A stretch of 23,439 nucleotides of DNA from a virus: positions 1 through 23,439 of IMG/VR virus record IMGVR_UViG_3300033143_006098; one strand, given 5' to 3'. A program made the position numbers and the translations under genes. The stretch's first letter is position 1. Each line of letters starts with the position of its first letter. Below are positions 14,063-20,897 of the stretch, piece by piece. The notes under the pieces are model-generated. The model had not been told where the DNA came from, ran no database searches, and saw nothing but the letters and a program-made list of their open reading frames with translations.

Positions 14063-15510
14063 AAACTTTTTTCTGCAAAAGCACGACCATATGCTTCAAA
14101 CTTTTCTGTAAAATACGGATCGTCTTTTAGTTTGATTGCTTTTTTAATTAATTCTGTTTTTAACTCCTTTGACACTTTAACAGCAGGTTTTTTTAATTTG
14201 TCAAATGTTTCTTTCTTACCCGACTCAAAAGCTTTCAAAGCCATTTCTGCAGGATCCATTCGAGTTTCTAATCCTAAATACTCTGCAACAGAATTAGCTA
14301 AAGTTGATACATATTCAGAAGACAATAAACTAGGATCTTTTGTTACTAAGTTTTTAAATATTTCAAGTAGGTAGTTCTTTTGAGCACTGTGCAACGGTTG
14401 AAGCTTAATCTTCGGATAACTACCATTTTTGAAATTCCAATCTATCAATGGAGCAACAGCCCATTCATTCAAAGTATCCTCCATCGATCTCATCACCATC
14501 TGGAGCATTTGAATAATAAATTCATTTTGCTGGCTAACACCGCTTCCATAAGTGTATGCATATTTAGATTTTGTCCCCGTTTGAATCGCTTGCGCGAGTG
14601 TTGATAATACAATTTGAGTATCATGATGTTCAATTAAACTTAATACATCATAACCACTGCTTGCACGATCAATTTCTAAATCAAATCCAGTCGGCAAAGT
14701 TACTCTCGTATTTGCTCCAATATTATCTACAGCAGATTCAGCAGCAACTACTTCACCGCTGCTCATTGGCTTATTTAGCTTAAGCATTTTTACTCCAATA
14801 GCATCAACTTCTGCTTTTTTATGAGCCAGATAATAAAGTTTATGTTTCTTATCATAGTGATACCAAGCCGTTTTTAAAATTGACTCTCCATAAAAAGGAT
14901 GTCTCTCTTTCTGGAAAGTATAAAGAACTATTTTTTCTGGTGGAATATCAATATCAACTGTCCTAGTTCCGAATGTAGCTGTTTGATGAACACCTTTAAA
15001 TCCTCCGTGCTCATCAGCTCTAATCGAAATAGTAGAAGCATCTCGTTGAGCTAATTTTTTCCATCCAATTTTTCCTTTGTATTTTCCTTCTTTAATTATA
15101 TGGGGAACTTTTTCATACACACGAAATCCTTCGAAAATAGCTCTGGTCATATCAGCAATAATAAAAGAAAGAGGAGTAGACATTCCCCCTTCCTTTTGTG
15201 TTTTTAAAAAAACAGTTTCGATAAAATCTCTTTCTCCTTTATCATTTTTGCTAGGAAGAATTTTAATCGGAGTAGATTGAATTGGCATAGCAAACAGTCT
15301 AGTAATTGCACGGATCGTACCATCATTTTCCTGCATTGAAATATAAGAACCAATAGAACGAGAATCAGGATTTTCTTCCTCATTATAAGTACCAATGACA
15401 GTATCAGATCTTAAACCCAATTCATTCATTAATTGAGGCACTGTCAATTTTGGGGAGTCGTTAGAAATTTTTTTCTTTTTGAATCCCGTTAAAAAAGAAT
15501 AGAAAGACAT
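14053..15510 (-). CDS. portal protein (Mu gp29/DUF935-like)
   Basis: A 485-aa portal protein, the normal length. Typical parts are YISMQENDGTIRAITRLFAM near 55-75, FIIADMTRAIFEGFRVYEKV, KIGWKKLAQRDASTISIRAD, PEKIVLYTFQKERHPFYGES and HHDTQIVLSTLAQAIQTGTK, matching the gp29-like portals (DUF935), which form the DNA-entry ring and bind the terminase. A basic N-terminus (FKKKKIS) and a Lys-rich C-terminus flank the core. It is the first gene of the leftward cluster, with its own promoter and a short leader without Shine-Dalgarno. Its stop codon lies inside the tRNA gene. Terminase genes are not in this window. Confidence 0.88.
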   Translation of the reverse strand: MSFYSFLTGFKKKKISNDSPKLTVPQLMNELGLRSDTVIGTYNEEENPDSRSIGSYISMQENDGTIRAITRLFAMPIQSTPIKILPSKNDKGERDFIETVFLKTQKEGGMSTPLSFIIADMTRAIFEGFRVYEKVPHIIKEGKYKGKIGWKKLAQRDASTISIRADEHGGFKGVHQTATFGTRTVDIDIPPEKIVLYTFQKERHPFYGESILKTAWYHYDKKHKLYYLAHKKAEVDAIGVKMLKLNKPMSSGEVVAAESAVDNIGANTRVTLPTGFDLEIDRASSGYDVLSLIEHHDTQIVLSTLAQAIQTGTKSKYAYTYGSGVSQQNEFIIQMLQMVMRSMEDTLNEWAVAPLIDWNFKNGSYPKIKLQPLHSAQKNYLLEIFKNLVTKDPSLLSSEYVSTLANSVAEYLGLETRMDPAEMALKAFESGKKETFDKLKKPAVKVSKELKTELIKKAIKLKDDPYFTEKFEAYGRAFAEKSLGR

Positions 15511-15531
15511 AGAGTAAGATTAATTATTTTT

Positions 15532-15560
15532 ATTATAACACTAAAAGTAAACTTCGTAAA
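15532..15560 (-). promoter_or_regulatory. leftward promoter for the portal-led operon
   Basis: On the minus strand, TTTACG (15560-15555) and a perfect TATAAT (15537-15532) lie 17 nt apart. RNA would start near 15525, only about 15 nt before the portal ATG, again without a ribosome site. Confidence 0.65.
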
Positions 15561-16320
15561 ATATTACTATATTTTTAATTTTTTTTAAAAAGTTTTTAAA
15601 TGTAGTTTGAATGTAGATTTGATTTATTTTTATGTTTTTTATTTTACATATTTTGCTATATTGTTTGTATGATATTTTTAATATTTATTTTATATTACTG
15701 AAAAAAATTTTTAATACATTCTTTACCTTACTTATTTACCTTACATATATTACTATATTACTTTATTAAAAATTATTTTACATATAATACTATATTACTT
15801 ATTTGAAAAATATTTTTAATAAATCTTTTACCTATTTACTTTATCTTACCTTACATATATTACTATATTACCTTTATTATATTTATTTTTAATAATTTTT
15901 TTACCTTATTTTCTTTACTTATTTACCTTACATATATTACTATATTACTTTATTAAAAATTACTTTTGATATATTTGAGACCTATTAACGCCAAAAAATA
16001 CCTCTTTTTTTTTATCAATAATTTAATCTAACCCTTTAACAAAAAATCCTTAATATCTTTAATTTTTTAATCAATCCTAACATTAAAAACCCTCATTTTT
16101 ACCCTGACCATTTACCTCATCTTTACCAAATAAACCCCTTATAAACCATTTTAAGCACATACCCCGCCAAACCTTTCAAATACCCCCTACAAACCCAGTA
16201 CCCCCTAAATCTAACAAACCACCCTCAAAATCACAAAACCTTCTACAATCCATTTTAATACATTCTAACACTATCATACACACCCCCTAAAACCTCTCAA
16301 ACTCAACCCTAAACCCTCAA
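15561..16320. repeat. AT-rich direct repeats and G-free strand (origin region)
   Basis: A 46-bp direct repeat lies at 15730-15775 and 15917-15962, identical as far as I can read. A 26-bp core of it (TTACCTTACATATATTACTA and 6 more) recurs at 15846-15871, with a diverged copy near 15777-15800. From 15721 to 16320 the plus strand has only about 9 G in 600 nt, while C is frequent from 16020 on. No gene is present. AT-rich repeats next to DnaA boxes suit an unwinding region or iterons. The extreme strand bias suits R-loop formation by leftward transcripts. Confidence 0.75.
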
Positions 16321-16327
16321 ATACCAC

Positions 16328-16347
16328 TTATCCACAGGTTATCCACA
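16328..16347 (+). other. pair of perfect DnaA boxes, likely replication origin
   Basis: TTATCCACA at 16328-16336 and again at 16339-16347, 11 bp apart and in the same orientation, so on the same helix face. Both match the consensus bacterial DnaA box exactly. The AT-rich repeat region lies directly upstream. The phage probably uses host DnaA, or a plasmid-like mode of replication. Confidence 0.75.
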
Positions 16348-16387
16348 GTTTCACTTTTTAAGCCCTTAAAACTCAAAAAAATGACTA

Positions 16388-16415
16388 TTTACACACTTTT
16401 TAAATATGATACAAT
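16388..16415 (+). promoter_or_regulatory. rightward promoter for the small-gene arm
   Basis: TTTACA (16388-16393), 16 nt, then TGA-TACAAT with -10 box at 16410-16415 and an extended -10 TG. RNA would start near 16422, about 35 nt before the first gene-enclosing stem. This is the only good rightward promoter I see before the cassette array. Confidence 0.7.
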
Positions 16416-16454
16416 ATACATAAACATAACAGCACTTTAACAACTCAACCCCCT

Positions 16455-16739
16455 CATTATCTTAATCTTTTGGAACTTGAAAACGAAAGGATAAATCAAA
16501 TGACAAAAACAAAATCTTTAACATATGATATTGAAATCTATTTCAATAACTTATCAATTGAAAGTCAAAATGATTTAGTAAATCAATACATTTCACATTT
16601 CAATCTCAATAATACACTACAATCAAATGACAGAATAAAAATAAAAAACAATATTGCAAGTTATTTCCCAATCACCCACAAAATCACAATCTCTTAATTT
16701 ACAATTAATATTTCAAGTTTCAAAACATTAAGATAAATG
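16455..16739 (+). repeat. gene-enclosing inverted repeat, unit 0
   Basis: Arm 16455-16484 (TTATCTTAAT...TTGGAACTTGAAA) pairs with arm 16711-16739 (TTTCAAGTTTCAAAA...ATTAAGATAA). The unit-specific outer part TTATCTTAAT is matched only here. It encloses gene 16500-16697. Confidence 0.88.
16500..16697 (+). CDS. unknown 65-aa early protein
   Basis: The first gene of the rightward array. It starts at ATG 16500 after a CGAAAGGA ribosome site; a TTG at 16470 is in frame but lies inside the stem arm and is rejected. The protein is Asn- and Ile-rich, helical: LTYDIEIYFNNLSIESQNDL, VNQYISHFNLNN, ending YFPITHKITIS. No Cys, no membrane span, no recognised family. Being the first gene after the promoter suggests very early expression. 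Confidence 0.65.
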   Translation: MTKTKSLTYDIEIYFNNLSIESQNDLVNQYISHFNLNNTLQSNDRIKIKNNIASYFPITHKITIS

Positions 16740-17000
16740 GCAACAACAAAAGCCAACGACCAGCGATCTTTGACAAGCGAAATCTAAATGGGACACAAGA
16801 ACCCAAACCTATTCAGCAATAATTACCCCCTGAAGGGTATATGCTCAATATAACATTAAGGTTTTCTAGGGAAAGTTTAGATTTCAATTATACCATTATT
16901 CTAAAATAAATTTTTAGAATTATTATGGACATATTTATAAATTATAGCCAGCACAACCCCTGGCATAACGCACACGAATTATAAATATGTATAAAAATTT
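16740..17000 (+). ncRNA. structured intergenic RNA region between units 0 and A
   Basis: No convincing gene. Three stems stand out: GAAATCTAAA/TTTAGATTTC (16779-16788 with 16876-16885) enclosing a CCC-TGAA-GGG hairpin near 16828-16837; ATTCTAAAA/TTTTAGAAT (16898-16906 with 16912-16920); and a 14-15 bp stem (16929-16943 with 16977-16990) enclosing GCCAG/CTGGC (16947-16951 with 16960-16964). Two tiny frames (16 and 21 codons from 16738 and 16789) exist without ribosome sites. It may be a small RNA, or a degenerate cassette that has lost its gene. Confidence 0.45.
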
Positions 17001-17326
17001 CAAGTAGGTATTCTGAAGCTTAAGGGAAACATAGAAAGAATTATGATTATGAATTATAATGACCAATTAAAAGCATACAGAATCTTAGCATCAAAATCAG
17101 CAACTGATATTAGAATAACTGTAAATGAAATTAATAACAATATTATTGAAAGCAATGACAATAATAAATTCTTAAATCTTTCTGTATGGATTAATAAAAT
17201 TGAGAATGAATTAACAACATTAAAATTAGTCAACGAATTATCGACTAAAGCATACAGAAAACGAGAAAAGTTAGAAGAGTAAATTTATAAATTAATACTT
17301 CTCTTAAGCTTTAAAATACCTACTTG
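17001..17326 (+). repeat. gene-enclosing inverted repeat, unit A
   Basis: Arm 17001-17025 (CAAGTAGGTATTCTGAAGCT...) and arm 17302-17326 (TTAAGCTTTAAAATACCTAC...) pair at 22 of 25 positions, plus one G.U and one C.A. The outer CAAGTAGGTA is unique to this unit. It encloses gene 17049-17282. Confidence 0.92.
17049..17282 (+). CDS. unknown 77-aa helical protein
   Basis: Two ATGs are in frame (17043, 17049). The second is chosen because the GAAAGA-to-start spacing of 9 nt then matches the sister genes. The protein is helical: NYNDQLKAYRILASKSATDI, KFLNLSVWINKIENELTTLK, ending KAYRKREKLEE, with a short basic tail. No family recognised. It may act as a small DNA- or protein-binding factor. Confidence 0.65.
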   Translation: MNYNDQLKAYRILASKSATDIRITVNEINNNIIESNDNNKFLNLSVWINKIENELTTLKLVNELSTKAYRKREKLEE

Positions 17327-17342
17327 AATATGTGTGTATAAT

Positions 17343-17651
17343 ATACGGAGGGATATTCTGGAATTCAATAATTATAAAGGAAATATAATTATGGATACAT
17401 TAAAAGAATTATTATTAATTATAGGTCAATTAAAAGAGAATATGATAAATAAAAAACATAAATCAAATTCTCCTGAATATATTAAAAATCATATTTTAAC
17501 GCAAATTAAAATATGGTCCGGATATAATAAAAATGAAATTAAAGAATTAATACAATATATTAATTCGATGTCAATTAATATGTTAATGACATTATGGGAT
17601 AAATCATAAAATATAATTAAAATTATTGAGTTCCATACTATCCTTCCGTAT
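17343..17651 (+). repeat. gene-enclosing inverted repeat, unit B
   Basis: Arms 17343-17373 and 17621-17651 pair at 27 of 31 positions, plus two G.U. Unit-specific ends are ATACGGA/TCCGTAT outside and CAATAATT/AATTATTG inside. It encloses gene 17391-17609. Confidence 0.95.
17391..17609 (+). CDS. unknown 72-aa helical protein
   Basis: Starts at ATG 17391 after TAAAGGA; an earlier in-frame ATG lies in the stem arm and is rejected. All-helical look: DTLKELLLIIGQLKENMINK, SPEYIKNHILTQIKIWSGYN, EIKELIQYINSMSINMLMTL. The C-terminal part (KEL/EL-x-x-I...L-x-x-L-W) faintly resembles the next gene, so the two may be distant paralogues. No known function. Confidence 0.62.
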   Translation: MDTLKELLLIIGQLKENMINKKHKSNSPEYIKNHILTQIKIWSGYNKNEIKELIQYINSMSINMLMTLWDKS

Positions 17652-17652
17652 A

Positions 17653-18020
17653 GCTTAGGGAGATATTCTGGGACTTAAAGGAAATATAAAAAGAATATAA
17701 TTATGAATCCAAAAAAAGAATTAACCGAATTAGTAGAAGAGATAATGATTTATCACGGTTTACCTCAAAAAGGAAATGATGATGAATTTAGTAAATCTTA
17801 TGCTGAAGTTGTTATCCATCTAATTAATCAAATTATTGACAAAGATTCTGGTATATCTAAAAAACGTCAAAAAGAATTAATTGACTATCTTGATTATGAT
17901 ATACCAACTAAGGAAATAGAAAAATTAATTTCTCCAATGTGTATTTATGAATTATATATATTGGCGCAAAAATAATAATTAACAACTAATTTCTTTAAAT
18001 TCTAAAATATCTTCCTAAGC
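17653..18020 (+). repeat. gene-enclosing inverted repeat, unit C
   Basis: Arms 17653-17683 (GCTTAGGGAGATATTCTGGG...) and 17991-18020 (...AAAATATCTTCCTAAGC) pair with a few G.U and mismatches. GCTTAGG/CCTAAGC is unit-specific. It encloses gene 17703-17975 and abuts unit D directly. Confidence 0.9.
17703..17975 (+). CDS. unknown 90-aa acidic helical protein
   Basis: A 90-aa protein: MNPKKELTELVEEIMIYHGL, a polar loop with NDDEFSKSYAEVVIHLINQI, then KRQKELIDYLDYDIPTKEIE and a hydrophobic end (CIYELYILAQK). Helical and acidic; no motif of an enzyme or DNA-binding fold. The C-terminal layout is like that of the previous gene. The ribosome site is AAAAAGAA, weaker than in neighbours. Confidence 0.62.
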   Translation: MNPKKELTELVEEIMIYHGLPQKGNDDEFSKSYAEVVIHLINQIIDKDSGISKKRQKELIDYLDYDIPTKEIEKLISPMCIYELYILAQK

Positions 18021-18021
18021 A

Positions 18022-18330
18022 AATTATAGAAGGACATACTGGAACTCAAGAAGGAAAGGAATAAAAATATGAATAAAATTAAACACGATTATAAATGTGA
18101 TATGTGTGGTAAACCCGCTATTATTAATTTACAAAATTATTGGCATAAATATAGAATTGAAAAAAATGGTTCATTTATTGAAGAAGGCGAGTGGGAAGGT
18201 GAATCAAATGAATTCTATTGTGAAGAATGTGCTAAAGAAAATGGTTATATGTAGTATAATATAATATAGTAAATTATAGAATTAGTTAATTAGTTAATTA
18301 ATCTTGAGTTTCAATTCGTCCTTCTATAAT
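18022..18330 (+). repeat. gene-enclosing inverted repeat, unit D
   Basis: Arms 18022-18053 (ATTATAGAAGGACATACTGG...) and 18303-18330 (CTTGAGTTTCAATTCGTCCT...). ATTATAGAAGGAC/GTCCTTCTATAAT is specific to this unit, as is CTCAAG/CTTGAG inside. It encloses gene 18069-18254. Confidence 0.93.
18069..18254 (+). CDS. small zinc-finger protein
   Basis: A 61-aa protein with C10-x2-C13 (YKCDMCGKPA) and C51-x2-C54 (FYCEECAKENG), a clear four-Cys zinc ribbon with a 37-residue beta-rich insert (LQNYWHKYRIEKNGSFIEEG). Such proteins are common among phage early genes and may bind nucleic acid or a host factor. A good GGAAAGGAA ribosome site precedes the ATG. Confidence 0.75.
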   Translation: MNKIKHDYKCDMCGKPAIINLQNYWHKYRIEKNGSFIEEGEWEGESNEFYCEECAKENGYM

Positions 18331-18544
18331 GTCCGGGGAGATATTCTGGAACGTGAAATTATAGAAAGGGTATAATTATGAAAAAATACATTAAATTAAC
18401 ACGAAAATACTGGTTATGTTTTGGTTATACTAAAAACAAATCATTCTCGTTTTTCATTAAAGTACTAAATAATAATTCTAATTTAGAATGTTGGTAAATT
18501 AATAAATTAATAACATTTTCACGTTTCAAAACTTCTCCCTGGAC
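18331..18544 (+). repeat. gene-enclosing inverted repeat, unit E
   Basis: Arms 18331-18360 (GTCCGGGGAGATATTCTGGA...) and 18515-18544 (...ACTTCTCCCTGGAC) pair at 24 of 30 positions plus two G.U. Specific parts are GTCC/GGAC outside and CGTGAAA/TTTCACG inside. It encloses the 39-codon gene 18378-18497. Confidence 0.92.
18378..18497 (+). CDS. unknown 39-aa basic miniprotein
   Basis: A 39-aa reading frame: KKYIKLTRKYWLCFGYTKNK then SFSFFIKVLNNNSNLECW. It has a good ribosome site (GAAAGGG) and sits exactly inside a matched stem pair, which argues that it is a real gene despite its size. Basic N-terminus, aromatic-rich, two Cys. It could be a membrane- or RNA-associated peptide. No family recognised. 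Confidence 0.6.
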   Translation: MKKYIKLTRKYWLCFGYTKNKSFSFFIKVLNNNSNLECW

Positions 18545-18545
18545 A

Positions 18546-18787
18546 AAAATTGGAAGGATATTTTTGGAGTTTGATATAGAAAGGGTATAATTATGGACAA
18601 TCAAAAACTTTATTGCAAAATGGTGGAAAATATCTATGATATTATTCTCCAGACTAAATTCGAAAAAGTGGATTGGCTCTAAAAATGTCAGTGTTGACAA
18701 TAATCGCGGCATAATTGAAATTGGTGCTAATTTCAAATTAACATTAAAATAATTAACATCGAACTCCAGCATTATCCTTCCAAATTT
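18546..18787 (+). repeat. gene-enclosing inverted repeat, unit F
   Basis: Arms 18546-18577 (AATTGGAAGGATATTTTTGG...) and 18756-18787 (...ATTATCCTTCCAAATTT). The core differs from the consensus (TTTTTGGAG) and the partner differs to match (CTCCA), a good covariation case. Its 3' arm shares AATTT with the next unit's 5' arm. Confidence 0.9.
18593..18752 (+). pseudogene. small gene with a probable frameshift
   Basis: The ATG at 18593 follows the standard GAAAGGG leader, but its frame ends after 29 codons (18682). The +1 frame from the same point is open to 18752, filling the stem-enclosed space as in the sister units. It encodes KNFIAKWWKISMILFSRLNS, then ...VSVDNNRGIIEIGANFKLTL. One missing or extra base near codons 3-6 would join start and long frame into about 53 aa. 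This is either a decayed gene, a programmed +1 shift, or a sequence error. Function unknown. Confidence 0.45.
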
Positions 18788-18828
18788 AGAGAGACGTTCT
18801 GGGACTCAAGAGAGAAAGGAACACAATT

Positions 18829-19152
18829 ATGAACAATCAAGAAGAATTAACACAATTTGTTTTTCACGAAATAGGTGATAATCAAACAATGTTAATTGAC
18901 AAATTGTTAAAAGAATGTATTTTTAGTTGGGACGAAATTATAAACTACGAAGCAGATGAGGATTATCCTATTGAAATTATGGAATGGTGGCTAGCAACTG
19001 ATTGGATGATTGATAAACTGGAAGCAAAAGGCGAGATAATTCTTAAAACAGACTTTGGCAATTGGTGGGGAAGAACAAGTTCTGGACAGGCAATAATGTT
19101 AGATGAAGTGATTGAAAAGATTTATAACGAAATGAAAGAATATATGCCTTAA
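18829..19152 (+). CDS. phage protein with WWGRTSSGQAI motif
   Basis: A 107-aa acidic protein: DEDYPIEIMEWWLATDWMID, KLEAKGEIILKTDFGNWWGR, TSSGQAIMLDEVIEKIYNEM. The W-W-x-x-x-D-W, W-G-R-T-x-S-G-Q-A-I-x-L-D pattern belongs to a small phage protein family seen in many unrelated phages, of unknown function. Ribosome site GAAAGGA. Probably an early host-interaction or regulatory protein. Confidence 0.75.
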   Translation: MNNQEELTQFVFHEIGDNQTMLIDKLLKECIFSWDEIINYEADEDYPIEIMEWWLATDWMIDKLEAKGEIILKTDFGNWWGRTSSGQAIMLDEVIEKIYNEMKEYMP

Positions 19153-19283
19153 ACTAACGATTAATTAAGAATTATCCAGAAAAAACGCGGAATCCCGCCC
19201 GGGAAAAATTTAAAGGTGGTTTACTATGGAAAAATGAGTAGAAAAACGAAATCTACTAAAAAGAGCAAATTATTAAATTAACT
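19153..19283 (+). other. tail of unit G with possible 15-codon frame
   Basis: After the gene's stop comes a GC-rich hairpin (GCGGAATCCCGC, near 19179-19190). It is followed by a ribosome-like AAAGGTGGT and two overlapping tiny frames (ATGGAAAAATGAG; then MSRKTKSTKKSKLLN, 19233-19280). The peptide is very basic. Whether it is translated cannot be judged. Confidence 0.35.
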
Positions 19284-19583
19284 AATTCTTGAGTTCTAAA
19301 ATGTCTCTCTAAATAAAAAATTGCAATAAAAAACGTGATAACCTAAACACCGACTCAAAAATATGCCGATAGCTTTTTGACATGTTAGTGGATAAAAATA
19401 GACCATTAAAATGTTGCAGAGATAACTAGAGAGGGTTTTTAGATGAATTAACAAATTATTGTTGACAATGTAAAATATAGCAATAGTTAAAGTTTGTTTA
19501 TAATTACGCCAAAGAGTCGGTTTGACCCCCAGGGAGAACTGAAAATAAAGTGTTGCAGAGCAGTGCCAGAGTGGCTTATTTGG

Positions 19584-20125
19584 GATAAATTCTGGAAAAA
19601 TGAAAATTAGGTAAATATTGCATAAATTATACACGCAAGTGTGCTCTTGGAGAGAATATTTTGGGCATAAATTAGAAAATAAAAATGCTCAATAAATGCC
19701 TTAGGTTTAACCAAAACCGCGGCTTTTGGGTTTTGAAATAACGGCCTGAATTAATCGAACGAAGGGTGGCCCAAAAACCAAATACACTATAGAAATCGAT
19801 GAATTTTAATGAAATCTAATAAATTTTATTAAAATTTGTCGTTAGAAAATAAAATCGAATAAACATTGAAAAATAAAAAAAAGAAAAGAAAATGAATCTG
19901 GTAAACAAAAAATTGAATAATTAAGAATCCAAAAGCAGAATATGAATATAAAAAAATATGAAAGTATATCTTAATTGGTATTTATTTAATTAAGATTACT
20001 GATTATGTTATTGGAGGATATACTATTATGCTTTATCTTGCATTCCGCGCAATTTGATAAAGTGCCTCTATTTATGCTAGAGATGAAAAAACAAAAGTGT
20101 AGTATTTGACTTTTTAGAATTTATC
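19584..20125 (+). repeat. degenerate gene-enclosing inverted repeat, unit P
   Basis: Arm 19584-19602 (GATAAATTCTGGAAAAATG) pairs with 20107-20125 (ACTTTTTAGAATTTATC): ten perfect pairs, a bulge, then five or more. It has the CTGGAA core but no gene. It overlaps unit Q in interleaved order. Confidence 0.55.
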
Positions 20126-20207
20126 TATGGCTTCTACAAAATTAACGTACATTCCGCGCAACTTTGAAATGGGATACTAAATTATACCTTAAATATCCTC
20201 TCCAAGA
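19645..20207 (+). repeat. gene-enclosing inverted repeat, unit Q
   Basis: Arm 19645-19675 (TCTTGGAGAGAATATTTTGG...) pairs with 20177-20207 (...AAATATCCTCTCCAAGA). TCTTGGAGAG/CTCTCCAAGA is specific. It encloses no full-size gene. Confidence 0.75.
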
Positions 20208-20209
20208 AA

Positions 20210-20896
20210 AGTTTAGAGGGATACTCTGGAACTTGAGAATGAAAGAAACAATTATGGAAAAAATAACAAAAGAATACGAAGTATTTGAGTATGATGAATT
20301 AAGCACTGAAGCAAAAGAAAAAGTGCTTGAAAACAGTAGAGATATAAACTGCCAGGATTATTGGTATGAATACACCCTTGAAGATATGACTGAACGATTA
20401 AATGAAATGGGATTTGAAGATGCTGAGATATTTTTCTCAGGTTTTTGGTCTCAAGGAGATGGTGCTAGTTTCAAAGCTCAAATTAATATTGATAAGTTGT
20501 GTAAGTATTACAAGCTCAATACAACATTCGCGAAATTGCTTAAAGCATACGAAATCACTGGAAAGATAACTCAATCAGGTCGTTATTATCATTCTAACCC
20601 AATGAGTATTGAATTAGACTTCGAAACAAAAGGCAATTATGACGCAATAAGAAAAATTGGTGAAGCCAGACAAGCACTGCTTGATAAATTATCAGATGAA
20701 TTTGAGAATAAAGTATTGACAATTGCCCGAAATGAAGCTGATAAGATATATGATGAATTAGAAAAAGTATATGAAAGTTATCTTACTGACGAATCGGTGA
20801 TAGAGACACTTAAAGCAAATGAATTCAAATTCTTGAAAGATGGGTCAGTATTTTAATTAATTAATTTTCTCAAATTCTAAAGCATCTCTCTAAACT
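20210..20896 (+). repeat. gene-enclosing inverted repeat, unit H
   Basis: Arms 20210-20241 (AGTTTAGAGGGATACTCTGG...) and 20866-20896 (TTCTCAAATTCTAAAGCATC...). AGTTTAGAG/CTCTAAACT is specific. It encloses the 200-aa gene 20254-20856, the largest in the array. Confidence 0.92.
20254..20856 (+). CDS. phage FSGFWSQGDGA-family protein
   Basis: A 200-aa protein. It starts at ATG 20254, after GAAAGAA; the longer frame from 20164 would cross both stem arms and is rejected. It has the pattern of a widespread phage family: EVFEYDELSTEAKEKVLENS, then FEDAEIFFSGFWSQGDGASF, then SGRYYHSNPMSIEL, then a C-terminal helical domain (EADKIYDELEKVYESYLTDE). Family members are often annotated as hypothetical, sometimes as antitoxin-like. 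No catalytic set is visible. Function unknown. Confidence 0.78.
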   Translation: MEKITKEYEVFEYDELSTEAKEKVLENSRDINCQDYWYEYTLEDMTERLNEMGFEDAEIFFSGFWSQGDGASFKAQINIDKLCKYYKLNTTFAKLLKAYEITGKITQSGRYYHSNPMSIELDFETKGNYDAIRKIGEARQALLDKLSDEFENKVLTIARNEADKIYDELEKVYESYLTDESVIETLKANEFKFLKDGSVF

Positions 20897-20897
20897 T

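Larger units (their letters stand above)
18783..19314 (+). repeat. gene-enclosing inverted repeat, unit G
   Basis: Arms 18783-18814 (AATTTAGAGAGACGTTCTGG...) and 19284-19314 (...AAATGTCTCTCTAAAT). AATTTAGAGAGAC/GTCTCTCTAAAT is specific. It encloses gene 18829-19152 plus a 130-nt tail with a GCGG/CCGC hairpin and a 15-codon frame. Confidence 0.93.
19315..20209 (+). other. gene-poor stretch with two interleaved degenerate units
   Basis: About 900 nt without a normal gene. It holds an inverted repeat ACCGACTC/GAGTCGGT (about 19345-19352 and 19515-19522), a repeated GTTGCAGAG, an AACCAAAA...TTTTGGGTT hairpin near 19708-19731, and cassette arms P and Q. Two direct repeats CATTCCGCGCAA-TTTGA (20041-20057, 20150-20167) sit in short frames: 20028-20057 (9 codons, strong GGAGG site) and 20127-20180 (ASTKLTYIPRNFEMGY). 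It looks like a region where cassettes have decayed or recombined, or where a non-coding RNA lies. Confidence 0.5.

Noticed and set aside
18425-18772. 115-codon minus-strand frame opposite units E and F
   Set aside because: It crosses the stem arms of two units on the opposite strand, has no ribosome site, and an antisense frame across paired arms is expected from AT-rich sequence.
19296-19634. 112-codon minus-strand frame in the gene-poor stretch
   Set aside because: No ribosome site and low-complexity Phe/Leu/Ile composition; it overlaps the 3' arm of unit G and arm P.
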